Assembly: GCA_023441965.1 (NCBI GenBank)
Contig: JAEZNB010000088.1
Location: forward strand, 1 to 52,384
Length of the DNA stretch: 52,384 bases
Direction: 5' to 3'
Source of the DNA: Bacillota bacterium
GTDB taxonomy: Bacteria > Bacillota > Clostridia > Lachnospirales > Lachnospiraceae
Position numbers and translations under genes: made by a program. Below the pieces are notes generated by a model that had not been told where the DNA came from, ran no database searches, and worked only from the letters and a program-made list of their open reading frames with translations. This document shows positions 25,761-34,235 of the stretch, one piece after another (positions within the stretch are counted from its first letter, which is position 1; each line of letters starts with the position of its first letter).

Positions 25761-26348
25761 ATGAAGGTGTTAGCAAAATTTTCTAAGAAGGATTTATGGA
25801 GTATACCGAATATATTATGCTATATCCGGTTCCTGCTGATTCCGGTATTTGTTGTTCTTTATATTAATGCAGATGAAGCTCGGGAATATTTTCAGGCGGC
25901 AGCGGTTGTATTTGTTTCGGGTCTGACCGATTTTCTGGACGGCTTTATCGCCAGAAGCTTTCATATGGTAACCGATTTCGGGAAGCTGATCGATCCCATG
26001 GCAGATAAGCTTACCCAGGCTTCCCTGATTTTTGTACTGGTCGTCAAGATCAGATGGATGTTCCTCTTATTAATCCTATTTGTGACTATGCAGCTATTCA
26101 TGCTATTCGCAGGGATCGCGATGCTGAAAAAGAATAAGAGACTGAATGGAGCCAAATGGTTCGGAAAGGTATCAACGACGGTATTCTATGCTACCATGCT
26201 GGTATTGGTAGCGGTTCCGAAGCTGGACCCCTTTGTAGTAAATATCCTGATGCTTGTATGCGGTGCATTCCTTCTTCTGTCCTTCCTGCTCTATATCAGG
26301 GAGTACTTCAGAATGTACCGAGAAGTGAGAGCAGAGCAGACAGAGTAA
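25761..26348 (+). CDS. CDP-alcohol phosphatidyltransferase (PgsA-like)
   Basis: 195-residue membrane enzyme with a perfect CDP-alcohol phosphotransferase signature: D57, D60, G61, A64, R65, G74, D78 and D82 in the required spacing. About five or six membrane helices follow the usual pattern. It most resembles CDP-diacylglycerol-glycerol-3-phosphate 3-phosphatidyltransferase, which makes phosphatidylglycerol phosphate, but cardiolipin synthase-type relatives cannot be excluded. GGGGAAAGG lies just before the ATG at 25761, and an in-frame ATG at 25731 has weaker support. A hairpin at 26363 follows. Confidence 0.88.
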   Translation: MKVLAKFSKKDLWSIPNILCYIRFLLIPVFVVLYINADEAREYFQAAAVVFVSGLTDFLDGFIARSFHMVTDFGKLIDPMADKLTQASLIFVLVVKIRWMFLLLILFVTMQLFMLFAGIAMLKKNKRLNGAKWFGKVSTTVFYATMLVLVAVPKLDPFVVNILMLVCGAFLLLSFLLYIREYFRMYREVRAEQTE

Positions 26349-26362
26349 GAGGGACAAAACGA

Positions 26363-26395
26363 AGCCTTAATATCCTGCGTTTGGATATTAGGGCT
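26363..26395 (+). terminator. Hairpin after the phosphatidyltransferase gene, possible terminator
   Basis: AGCCTTAATATCC (26363-26375) pairs with GGATATTAGGGCT (26383-26395), a 13-bp stem with one G-U pair and a 7-nt loop. Only a weak T-rich tail follows, so it may be partial. Confidence 0.5.
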
Positions 26396-26447
26396 TATGT
26401 TATCTGCAGACGAAGGCTATGTTTTCATTTTCATAGGGGGGGGTATT

Positions 26448-27182
26448 GTGAGTTATCGCATTCAGATTGATGTCTATGGGGACAGGGATATGAATAAGGA
26501 GCTTACCGAGAAGGTGGAGCGAAAGGGTGATAAATGGATAAGAAGAATCATATTCGCCTTTCTTGCTGTAATGTTCCTCCTTTATACGAAGGATCTATTC
26601 ATCCGTGTTACAGTGGACGGAGATAAGGTGAATATAAAGAACCAGGGAGATACGACAGAGTATACCCTGGAGACAGGTACCATCCGGGTGAAGGGACAAA
26701 AGGATCAGGATACGGAAGCCATCATCACCTTAATTTTTGATCAGATGCCGGAGGAGAGCTTCCTCCTAAGCTTTAGCAGTCCCAGGGATTGGGAGCATAG
26801 TACAGTCACGATAACGGATAAAAAGGGGAGCGTAATGGCTACACAAGAGTTTGATGGCTTTAAAGTATCCATGGCGAAGCCTTCGAATCAAAGCGGTATG
26901 CTGTCTGCCAGCAATCGGTATAAAGTTCTGGCTGCCTTTGCTTTTCGTGAAGTCAGCAGATGGAAGGTAAACCGCCTCGTCTATGCTCTCGTTACTCTTC
27001 TCTATATTGCTGAGTTAATCAGTTATAAATTATGGGACTGGGTATTTTATCGATATCAGATCAGATGGGCTGTCGATCGTGGAACCCTGCCCTCCTTCGC
27101 ATATAAGCTGACCCTGAACCTTAGCAGATTTGCTCTGTTCCTGCTGATTCTGATCTTCAGTATATTATCCTATGAGCTTTGA
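26448..27182 (+). CDS. Membrane protein of unknown function
   Basis: 244-residue protein with a charged N-terminus and a first membrane helix (about 33-52). An exposed beta-rich domain of about 110 residues follows (DGDKVNIKNQGDTTEYTLE in outline), and two more helices lie near the C-terminus (about 182-203 and 225-244). I do not recognise the family. The GTG at 26448 follows a G-rich stretch (eight G), an odd but possible binding site. An ATG at 26490 is the alternative start and would remove 14 residues. It converges on the LacI-type gene and may be read through from the upstream phosphatidyltransferase gene. Confidence 0.75.
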   Translation: MSYRIQIDVYGDRDMNKELTEKVERKGDKWIRRIIFAFLAVMFLLYTKDLFIRVTVDGDKVNIKNQGDTTEYTLETGTIRVKGQKDQDTEAIITLIFDQMPEESFLLSFSSPRDWEHSTVTITDKKGSVMATQEFDGFKVSMAKPSNQSGMLSASNRYKVLAAFAFREVSRWKVNRLVYALVTLLYIAELISYKLWDWVFYRYQIRWAVDRGTLPSFAYKLTLNLSRFALFLLILIFSILSYEL

Positions 27183-27197
27183 GCATAGGATGTAAGA

Positions 27198-27291
27198 ACC
27201 CCCATATTCCATAGGTTTCTGTGTTGACTCCATAAGTTATTCCTGTAGATGACTTAACGGGATCAAAGCATCCGCCATGGGAGATGGGGGT
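27198..27291. repeat. 8-bp inverted repeat between converging genes
   Basis: ACCCCCAT (27198-27205) is mirrored by ATGGGGGT (27284-27291) across a 78-bp spacer. The short stem and long loop make a terminator role weak. It is noted because it is the only structure in the gap between converging genes. Confidence 0.3.
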
Positions 27292-27336
27292 ATATTAATT
27301 CTATCATTTTCTAATGCTATGTGATTCTCATATCAG

Positions 27337-28335
27337 CTAGATTGACTTGGCAGGACCGGTGGACTGCCGCTGAATGAACTTCGCCCTAAGTAAGAGCTTA
27401 CTGATCGCCACATTATGAACCAGACCGTCCAGCAGCAGGAAGGCGCTCTTGCCCAGGTCAATACGGTCCTGGCGGATGGTGGTCAGGGAGGGGGTGAGCT
27501 GAGCGGCAATCGGCAGATCATCAAAGCCGATGACACTGATATCCTTGGGTACCTTTAGGCCCTGCTTGTTCAGCTCGGTGATGACTCCTGTGGCAATCAG
27601 GTCACTGGCACACATGATGGCTGTTGCCCCCTTGGCTAAGAAAGTGGGAACATGATCCTTGGCACAGTCAGGCACATAATATCCATATTCCATCAGATCC
27701 TTCTCGGGCGTCAGGTCATACTTATGCATACTGCTTAAGAAGGCCTGCTGTCTCTGCTCTGATACCATGGAGTTCTTAGATCCATTTAAAAATGCAATCT
27801 TCTTATGACCCAGGCTCTTCAGATGAGCCACCGCCAGATCGATCCCTTCATAGCTGTCTGTACCGACATAACCCACATGGCTGTTGTGCTCAATATAGTT
27901 ATCCAGCAGGACAGTGGGTACACCGGTCTTGGTCAGCTGCTTCACCCAATCATCATGTAGGGTGAAGCCCAGCAGAAAAGCGCCGCTGTAGCCATTCTTT
28001 AACATGTATGTATCGAATTTTTCAGCGGACTGCATGTTCAGGTTCGTCGGTACCACGGTCACATCCCAATGCCTTCTGGCAGCAGAAAGCTTAAAGCCCA
28101 CGATGATCTCATAACCGAACTGGTCAATATTCTCATAATCCATATTCTCAATCAGGATGCAGACCTTTCTGCTTCCTGTTGTCTTCATCTTCTTGGAGGT
28201 ATAGCCCATCTCCACCGCTGTATCCAGCACCAGCTGCCGCATTTCGTCACTGATGTCGCTGGCTCCGTTCAATCCCTTGGAGACCGTGCTGACAGCAATG
28301 CCGAGTTTATTTGCGATATCCCTAATGGTGGCCAT
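27337..28335 (-). CDS. LacI-family transcriptional regulator of the maltodextrin locus
   Basis: 332-residue repressor with an N-terminal helix-turn-helix (TIRDIANKLGIAVSTVSKGLNG, about 2-24) and hinge (about 45-60), then a periplasmic-binding-protein-like sensor domain (about 62-330). It is divergent from malQ and shares a 453-bp intergenic region with repeated TTTCGAAA sites, the kind of CG-centred palindrome bound by this family. By position it should control the starch/maltodextrin operon (MalR-like); the inducer is inferred, not visible. GGAAGGAGG lies just before the ATG, and a strong promoter sits upstream. Confidence 0.92.
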   Translation of the reverse strand: MATIRDIANKLGIAVSTVSKGLNGASDISDEMRQLVLDTAVEMGYTSKKMKTTGSRKVCILIENMDYENIDQFGYEIIVGFKLSAARRHWDVTVVPTNLNMQSAEKFDTYMLKNGYSGAFLLGFTLHDDWVKQLTKTGVPTVLLDNYIEHNSHVGYVGTDSYEGIDLAVAHLKSLGHKKIAFLNGSKNSMVSEQRQQAFLSSMHKYDLTPEKDLMEYGYYVPDCAKDHVPTFLAKGATAIMCASDLIATGVITELNKQGLKVPKDISVIGFDDLPIAAQLTPSLTTIRQDRIDLGKSAFLLLDGLVHNVAISKLLLRAKFIQRQSTGPAKSI

Positions 28336-28368
28336 GAATATCCTCCTTCCGCTTAATCCATAATGATA

Positions 28369-28397
28369 AGTATAAACCGAAAGACCTACCTTTTCAA
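28369..28397 (-). promoter_or_regulatory. Promoter of the LacI-type regulator gene
   Basis: On the minus strand, TTGAAA (28397-28392), a 17-bp spacer and TATACT (28374-28369), about 35 bp before the start codon. Confidence 0.65.
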
Positions 28398-28413
28398 TAT
28401 GTCATTTTGATTT

Positions 28414-28529
28414 TATCGAAAACCGTAAGACATAGTAGTTAGAAAGAAGAGGTTCACAGGTTCATGAGATAGAACGGAGTTTTTCGAAATATTAGATATT
28501 GATATTAAAAGTTTATAGAATTTTCGAAA
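28414..28529. promoter_or_regulatory. Upstream TTTCGAAA-type operator sites
   Basis: Two perfect TTTCGAAA palindromes lie at 28482-28489 and 28522-28529, 40 bp apart. A related TATCGAAAA lies at 28415-28423 near the regulator promoter. They are inferred binding sites of the divergent LacI-type protein. Confidence 0.45.
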
Positions 28530-28696
28530 CATAAGTAGAATTTCTGGGTATTCTAAATAGATTTATCTCATACTTTATATGGAAAACCATAAATATTAAG
28601 GCAAGTGAGATCAAGTAAAATGTTGAGAATGGACAAAGAATTAACAAACAATAGTAAAATAGTTATAAATAATGACTAAATCAAATGAAAAAACCG

Positions 28697-28725
28697 TTGA
28701 CATGATAAAGCCTATCTGCTAATCT
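28697..28725 (+). promoter_or_regulatory. Promoter of the malQ operon
   Basis: TTGACA (28697-28702), a 17-bp spacer and TAATCT (28720-28725). The predicted start near 28732 falls next to the proximal operator. Confidence 0.6.
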
Positions 28726-28735
28726 ATAAATATAG

Positions 28736-28753
28736 TTTCGAAAATTTGCGAAA
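28736..28753. promoter_or_regulatory. Proximal operator at the malQ transcription start
   Basis: TTTCGAAA (28736-28743) is followed at once by TTTGCGAAA (28745-28753). Lying at about +5 of the predicted transcript, this double site is well placed for repression. Confidence 0.5.
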
Positions 28754-28788
28754 ATAATATAATATATTAAGACCAGGAGAGACATAAC

Positions 28789-30318
28789 ATGAGTAAGCGG
28801 AAGAAGCAGCAACTGGACAGAGGAGCAGGTATCTTACTGCCAATCAGCGCCCTGCCGTCCCCATACGGGATTGGTACCTTAGGGGAGGAAAGCTATCGCT
28901 TCGTGGATTTTCTGCAGCGGACCGGTTTTCGCTACTGGCAGGTCTTACCGGTCGGACCAACCAGCTTCGGTGACAGTCCCTACCAATCCTTTTCCGCTTT
29001 TGCCGGAAATCCTTATTTTATTGACCTTAAGCTATTACAGCAGGAAGGACTCCTTAGACGGGAGGAGGCAGATGACCTATCGTGGCAGGAGCAGGAGGAC
29101 GCCATTGACTATGCGAGAATCTATCAGCTGCGTTTTCCGGTGTTAAGGAAGGCCTATAGCCGAAGCAGGCATAAGGAAAGCAGAGCATATATGGATTATG
29201 TCAGGAACAATGCCTTTTGGCTGGAGGATTACAGTCTCTATATGGCGGTGAAGGAGCATTTTGACAGTCATGAATGGCTGCTGTGGGATGAGGAGATCAG
29301 AAACCGGGAACCGGAAGCGATAGTAAGGTATCAGGAGCTTCTGACGGAAGAGATTGACTTCTGGAGATTCTGCCAGTTTAAATTCCGGGAGCAATGGGAC
29401 CGACTGAAGGGCTATGCCAATGAGAGAAGCATTCAGCTGATTGGCGATATTCCTCTCTATGTGTCCATGGACAGCTCCGATGTCTGGGTTCACGGCAGAC
29501 TGTTTGAGCTGGATGAAAGAAAGAACCCCATCAATGTGGCGGGAGTACCGCCGGATGCCTTCTCGGATCTGGGGCAGCGCTGGGGTAACCCCCTTTACCG
29601 TTGGGATAGGATGGAGCAGGAGGATTTCACCTGGTGGCGTGAGAGGATGAAGATGTCTGCCGCCCTGTACGATGTGATCCGAATCGACCATTTCATCGGT
29701 GTTGTAAACTACTATTCCATTCCCTCCGATAGTCCCACGGCAGTTACAGGCTGCTGGAAGCAGGGACCAGGAAGGAAGCTGACGGATGTTATCTCGGAGT
29801 CCATTGGGGAGGCGAAAATCATCGCCGAGGACCTGGGAGTTTTAACACCTGGGGTCAAGGAGCTGATTGAAGAAACCGGTTATCCGGGAATGAGGATACT
29901 GGAATTTGGTCTGGAGGGTCCGGCAGACCATGAATACCTTCCCCATAACTATAAGGACACGAATATCGTTGCCTATACCGGAACCCATGACAATGAAACC
30001 CTGGTGGGCTTTCTGAAGGCCCTGCCGGAGGAACGGCTTGACTTCGCTTACCGTTATTTCGGTGCAAAAAGCCGTGATGACCTGCCTTATGCGATCATTA
30101 GAGCCCTGTATTCCAGTATAGCGGATGTCATCGTGGTCCAGATGCAGGATCTACTGGAGCTTGATAATGAAGCAAGGATGAACTTTCCATCCACCATCGG
30201 CGGTAATTGGAAATGGCGGTTGAAGGCCGAAGATTACAGGAAGCTGAAGGAAGACATACTCTTGGAATATGCCGAGGTTTTTGCTAGAAAACCGAAGCCT
30301 GCCAAGCTGGAAGGATAA
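28789..30318 (+). CDS. malQ: 4-alpha-glucanotransferase (amylomaltase)
   Basis: 509-residue GH77 enzyme that transfers maltosyl and longer glucan units between maltodextrins, releasing glucose. Catalytic residues are visible: nucleophile Asp300 in VIRIDHF, acid/base Glu347 in IIAEDLG and Asp401 in TGTHDNETL. The N-terminal GILLPISALPSPYGIG is typical of bacterial amylomaltases, and the length is normal. AGGAGAG precedes the ATG. It is the first gene of the maltodextrin operon, opposite the LacI-type regulator, and its product feeds the phosphorylase encoded next. Confidence 0.97.
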   Translation: MSKRKKQQLDRGAGILLPISALPSPYGIGTLGEESYRFVDFLQRTGFRYWQVLPVGPTSFGDSPYQSFSAFAGNPYFIDLKLLQQEGLLRREEADDLSWQEQEDAIDYARIYQLRFPVLRKAYSRSRHKESRAYMDYVRNNAFWLEDYSLYMAVKEHFDSHEWLLWDEEIRNREPEAIVRYQELLTEEIDFWRFCQFKFREQWDRLKGYANERSIQLIGDIPLYVSMDSSDVWVHGRLFELDERKNPINVAGVPPDAFSDLGQRWGNPLYRWDRMEQEDFTWWRERMKMSAALYDVIRIDHFIGVVNYYSIPSDSPTAVTGCWKQGPGRKLTDVISESIGEAKIIAEDLGVLTPGVKELIEETGYPGMRILEFGLEGPADHEYLPHNYKDTNIVAYTGTHDNETLVGFLKALPEERLDFAYRYFGAKSRDDLPYAIIRALYSSIADVIVVQMQDLLELDNEARMNFPSTIGGNWKWRLKAEDYRKLKEDILLEYAEVFARKPKPAKLEG

Positions 30319-30396
30319 GGTTTAGGGTGAAGGCTGCCTACCGTTCCTCTGTTCGGTAAGGGATAGGAAGGAAGTCTCATGATGTAGGAGGAAGAT

Positions 30397-32739
30397 ATGG
30401 AGAACAGCTTTAAAAGCAGTGTAATCACCATCCTGGAGTTTGATTACGGTAAGTCCATGAAGGAAGCCACTACCATAGAGCTCTACCATGCAGTCTCGAA
30501 GGCTGCGATGAGGAGTCTGGGAAAGGACTGGGGGCTGGAGGCGAATCGTAAGAAGGTTTGTTATCTCTCGGCGGAATTTTTGATTGGACGGCTGATCTAC
30601 AGTAATCTGTATAATATGGGCCTATTCAATCAGTTCGTTGAGCTGATGGGAGAGAATGGGCTGGACATCAGGGTGTTTGAGGAAATCGAGGATGCTGCCT
30701 TGGGAAATGGCGGACTCGGACGTCTGGCTGCCTGTTTCTTAGATTCCGGAGCATCCAATGGGATTACACTGAATGGTTACGGAATACGTTATAAATATGG
30801 ATTATTTAAGCAATACTTTGAAGAGGGCTTTCAGAAGGAAGTACCGGATGACTGGCAAAGCTTCGGAGATCCCTGGTCCGTAAGAAGGGAAGAGGAAAAG
30901 GTTCGGATTGATTTCAAGAACCAACCCGTCTATGCGGTACCCTATGATACTCCGATCATCGGTTACGGAGGCAGGACCGTGAATACCCTGCGCTTATGGC
31001 AGGCGGAACCCATCGAGAAGTTCAATTTCCGCTTGTTCAATGAGCAGAAATACAGTAAGGCATCAGAGAACCGGAATGAAGCAGAGGCCATCAGCAGCCT
31101 TCTGTATCCCAATGACAGTACGGATGAAGGGAAAAAGCTCCGGCTCAAGCAGGAATACTTCTTCTCATCGGCATCCCTGCAGGATATCGTAGGCAGATAT
31201 CGAAAGAAATACGGTGAGGATTACAGCCATTTCTCCTCTGAATATGCGATCCAGTTAAATGACACCCATCCGGTGGTAGCCATACCGGAGCTGATCAGGA
31301 TCTTCATGGAGGAGGCGGGAATGACCTTTGCCAAGGCCCTGAAGATTGCCAGAGAAACCTTCGCCTATACAAACCATACAGTGATGGCAGAAGCCCTGGA
31401 GAAGTGGAGTATCAGCCTCTTCAAGGCTGTGATACCCAATGTGTACCGATATATTGCCATGCTGAACAAGGCCCTGCTCAAGGAGCTGGAAGCCAAAGGC
31501 ATTAAGTCGGAGGAGGAGCAGCGGCTATATCGGATCATTGAGGATGAGACCTCGACCCTTCATATGGCCAGACTGGCAATCTTCGCAACCCACTCCACCA
31601 ATGGTGTGGCAGAGCTGCACACAAGGATTCTGAAGGAGGATGCCCTCAAGGAATGGTATCGCATCTATCCGGAACGCTTTAACAATAAAACAAACGGTAT
31701 CACCCAGCGCAGATGGCTGGCCTTGGCCAACATGGAGCTATCCGGCTTTATCACGGATAAGATCGGCAGCTCCTGGGTCACTGACTTAGAAAAGCTGAAG
31801 AAACTGGAGAGGTTTGCGGATGATAAGGCAGTCATCAGACAGTTTAACGACATCAAGCAGATCAAGAAGAAGCAGCTGGCGGATTATATCCGCAGACAGG
31901 AGCACATCCAGGTGAATCCTGAGTTTATATTCGATATCCAGGTCAAGAGACTCCATGAATATAAACGGCAGTTACTAAACGCATTTTCCATTTTGGATAT
32001 ATATTTCGGACTGAAGGATGGAAGAATCAAGGACTTTACACCGACAGCCTTTATCTTCGGTGCTAAGGCTGCTCCGGGATACTTCAGGGCAAAGGGCATC
32101 ATCAAATACATCAATGAGATTGCCAAGATGATTGATGGGGACCTGACAGTAAGAAATCAGCTGCAGGTAGTGTTCGTACACAACTACAACGTCTCTTATG
32201 CAGAAAAGCTGATACCGGCTGCTGATATCTCCGAACAGATCTCAACCGCAGGAACCGAGGCTTCCGGCACGGGCAACATGAAATTCATGCTGAACGGGGC
32301 TGTGACACTGGGTACCTATGACGGGGCCAATGTTGAGATCGTAGAACAGGCAGGACTTGAGAACAATTACATCTTCGGTGCCAGAGTGGAAGAGCTGGAG
32401 CAGCTTCGGGACAGCTACCATCCGAAGGAGCTCTATGAGAAACATCCCAGGATAAAGAGGGTTCTGGATACTCTGGTGGATGGAACCTTTGATGACGGAG
32501 GGACAGGAATGTTTCAGGAGCTTTATGACTCCCTCCTGATCGGGGCCTCCTGGCATAAGCCGGACCATTATTACCTGCTGTTGGACTTCCTGCCTTACTG
32601 TGATGCGAAATTACTGGTGAACAGAGAGTATCAGGATACATTTTCCTTCCGCAGGAAATGCTTTATGAATACGGCGAATGCCGGAAAGTTCTCCAGTGAC
32701 AGGACCATCAGGGAATACACCAGGGAAATATGGAAGTAA
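30397..32739 (+). CDS. glgP: Glycogen/maltodextrin phosphorylase
   Basis: 780-residue GT35 phosphorylase that releases glucose 1-phosphate from alpha-1,4-glucans. The pyridoxal phosphate site is EASGTGNMKFMLNG with Lys629. LGNGGLGRLAACFLDS near residue 106 and the NDTHP..AIPELIR region are characteristic. It is slightly shorter than the classic 800-840-residue enzymes, as in other Clostridia. GTAGGAGG lies before the ATG, 78 bp after malQ. In this setting it most likely works on imported maltodextrins, so malP is an equally valid name. Confidence 0.96.
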   Translation: MENSFKSSVITILEFDYGKSMKEATTIELYHAVSKAAMRSLGKDWGLEANRKKVCYLSAEFLIGRLIYSNLYNMGLFNQFVELMGENGLDIRVFEEIEDAALGNGGLGRLAACFLDSGASNGITLNGYGIRYKYGLFKQYFEEGFQKEVPDDWQSFGDPWSVRREEEKVRIDFKNQPVYAVPYDTPIIGYGGRTVNTLRLWQAEPIEKFNFRLFNEQKYSKASENRNEAEAISSLLYPNDSTDEGKKLRLKQEYFFSSASLQDIVGRYRKKYGEDYSHFSSEYAIQLNDTHPVVAIPELIRIFMEEAGMTFAKALKIARETFAYTNHTVMAEALEKWSISLFKAVIPNVYRYIAMLNKALLKELEAKGIKSEEEQRLYRIIEDETSTLHMARLAIFATHSTNGVAELHTRILKEDALKEWYRIYPERFNNKTNGITQRRWLALANMELSGFITDKIGSSWVTDLEKLKKLERFADDKAVIRQFNDIKQIKKKQLADYIRRQEHIQVNPEFIFDIQVKRLHEYKRQLLNAFSILDIYFGLKDGRIKDFTPTAFIFGAKAAPGYFRAKGIIKYINEIAKMIDGDLTVRNQLQVVFVHNYNVSYAEKLIPAADISEQISTAGTEASGTGNMKFMLNGAVTLGTYDGANVEIVEQAGLENNYIFGARVEELEQLRDSYHPKELYEKHPRIKRVLDTLVDGTFDDGGTGMFQELYDSLLIGASWHKPDHYYLLLDFLPYCDAKLLVNREYQDTFSFRRKCFMNTANAGKFSSDRTIREYTREIWK

Positions 32740-32809
32740 TGTGTTACAACATATTATTCAGGGCGGAAGATGCATCTGCCCGTATAAGAAAGGAAAGAGG
32801 TAGAAGAGT

Positions 32810-34120
32810 ATGAAGAAATTATCTAAGCTTATGGCGTTACTGATGTTATCCGTTATGGTAATCGGAAGTTTCGCAGCCTGTGGTAAGAAGGAAGCCACAA
32901 AGGAGGAAAACAAGGGAACTGTTACGGAGGGTAATAAGGGGACAGAGGGCAATAAGGATGCAGAGGTAACCAAGGCCCCTGAGGTTCAGGAGGTTGCCCT
33001 TAAGGTATGGGCTCCTCAGGAGGAGCAGGAATTATTGAAGCAGATGTGTGAAGCCTTCGCTGCCCTTCATCCGGAATACAGGATCACCTTTGATTATGGT
33101 GTGGTATCCGAGGCAGATGCTTCCTCAGAGCTTCAGAAGGACCCCGCAGCAGGTGCCGACGTATTTGCTTTCGCATCTGACCAGACAGCAACCCTGGTAA
33201 ATGCAGGTATCCTGTACCCGATCACCCTGAATGCGGATGCGGTAAAGACTGCAAACTCGGAAGCCTCCATCGCCGCAGCGACAATCAATGGCCAATTATA
33301 TGCGCATCCCTTCACTCCGAACTCCTGGTTCATGTACTACGATAAGAGCAAATATACAGAGGATGAAGTAAAGTCCCTTGAGACCATGCTGGCAAAGGAT
33401 CTGGGTGCTGATGTCAAGAACTTCTCCGTTGATCTCAACAACGGCTGGTATCTCTCCTCCTTCTTCTTTGCCGCCGGCTGTGAGCTGTTTGGACCGGACG
33501 GAAGAGATGCAAGTAAGGTAACCTTTAACGATGCAAATGGTGTGACAGTAGGTAAGTATCTGATTGATCTTGCTGCTAACCCTAAGTTCCTGGATGAGGC
33601 AGATGGTAATATCCTTACCGCCTTTGCCAATGGTACCTTAGGCGCAGCCTGCTCCGGAACCTGGAATGCACAGACCATCAAGGAGGCACTCGGTGATAAC
33701 TATGCAGCCACCAAGCTTCCTACCATTAAGCTGAATGGCGAAGACAAACAGCTGAGCAACTTTGCGGACTTTAAGTTAATCGGCGTTAACTCCCAGACCA
33801 AGGCTCCGATCCCTGCCATGCAGCTAGCAGAGTGGCTGGGGAATGAACAGAATCAGAAATTACGTTTCCAAACCAGAAGCATCGCTCCTACCAACCTGGC
33901 TCTGGCTGATGATCCGGAAGTGCTGGCTAACCCTGCTGTAGCAGCTCTCAGCCTGCAGACCTCCTTCTCTACCTTACAGTCTTCCATACCTCAGATGGGT
34001 AACTACTGGACTCCGGCAGAGGCCTTTGGTACCGAGGTGTTAAACGGTGCGGTAACCAAGGACAATTTACAGGAGAAGCTGGATGCATTTGTTGAAAGTA
34101 TTCTGTCAACAATTGGCTAA
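32810..34120 (+). CDS. Maltodextrin-binding lipoprotein of an ABC importer (MalE-like)
   Basis: 436-residue extracellular solute-binding protein, family 1. The lipobox is SFAAC with Cys24, followed by a Lys/Glu/Thr/Gly-rich linker containing repeated GNKGTEGNK units (about 30-55). The binding domain starts at VALKVWAPQEEQELLK and includes GADVFAFASDQ and PFTPNSWFMYYDK, typical of MalE/CycB-type proteins. It captures maltodextrins at the cell surface for MalF and MalG. AAAGAGG precedes the ATG. A stable hairpin follows the stop codon, which would favour higher expression than the permease genes. Confidence 0.93.
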   Translation: MKKLSKLMALLMLSVMVIGSFAACGKKEATKEENKGTVTEGNKGTEGNKDAEVTKAPEVQEVALKVWAPQEEQELLKQMCEAFAALHPEYRITFDYGVVSEADASSELQKDPAAGADVFAFASDQTATLVNAGILYPITLNADAVKTANSEASIAAATINGQLYAHPFTPNSWFMYYDKSKYTEDEVKSLETMLAKDLGADVKNFSVDLNNGWYLSSFFFAAGCELFGPDGRDASKVTFNDANGVTVGKYLIDLAANPKFLDEADGNILTAFANGTLGAACSGTWNAQTIKEALGDNYAATKLPTIKLNGEDKQLSNFADFKLIGVNSQTKAPIPAMQLAEWLGNEQNQKLRFQTRSIAPTNLALADDPEVLANPAVAALSLQTSFSTLQSSIPQMGNYWTPAEAFGTEVLNGAVTKDNLQEKLDAFVESILSTIG

Positions 34121-34146
34121 TTGATATTTCATTGATGGATATCACT

Positions 34147-34196
34147 CCGGGAAGTAGGGGGAAGCTTCTTAGGAAGCTTCCCCTGAAGCCACCCGG
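34147..34196 (+). repeat. Stable intercistronic hairpin between malE-like gene and malF
   Basis: GGGGAAGCTTC (34158-34168) and GAAGCTTCCCC (34173-34183) form an 11-bp perfect stem with a TTAG loop, bounded by CCGGG (34147-34151)/CCCGG (34192-34196). No T-run follows, so it looks like an mRNA-stabilising or attenuating element rather than a full terminator. Confidence 0.7.
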
Positions 34197-34235
34197 AATC
34201 CCTATAAACAAGCTGCAGCTAAGGAGGGCAAGGCT

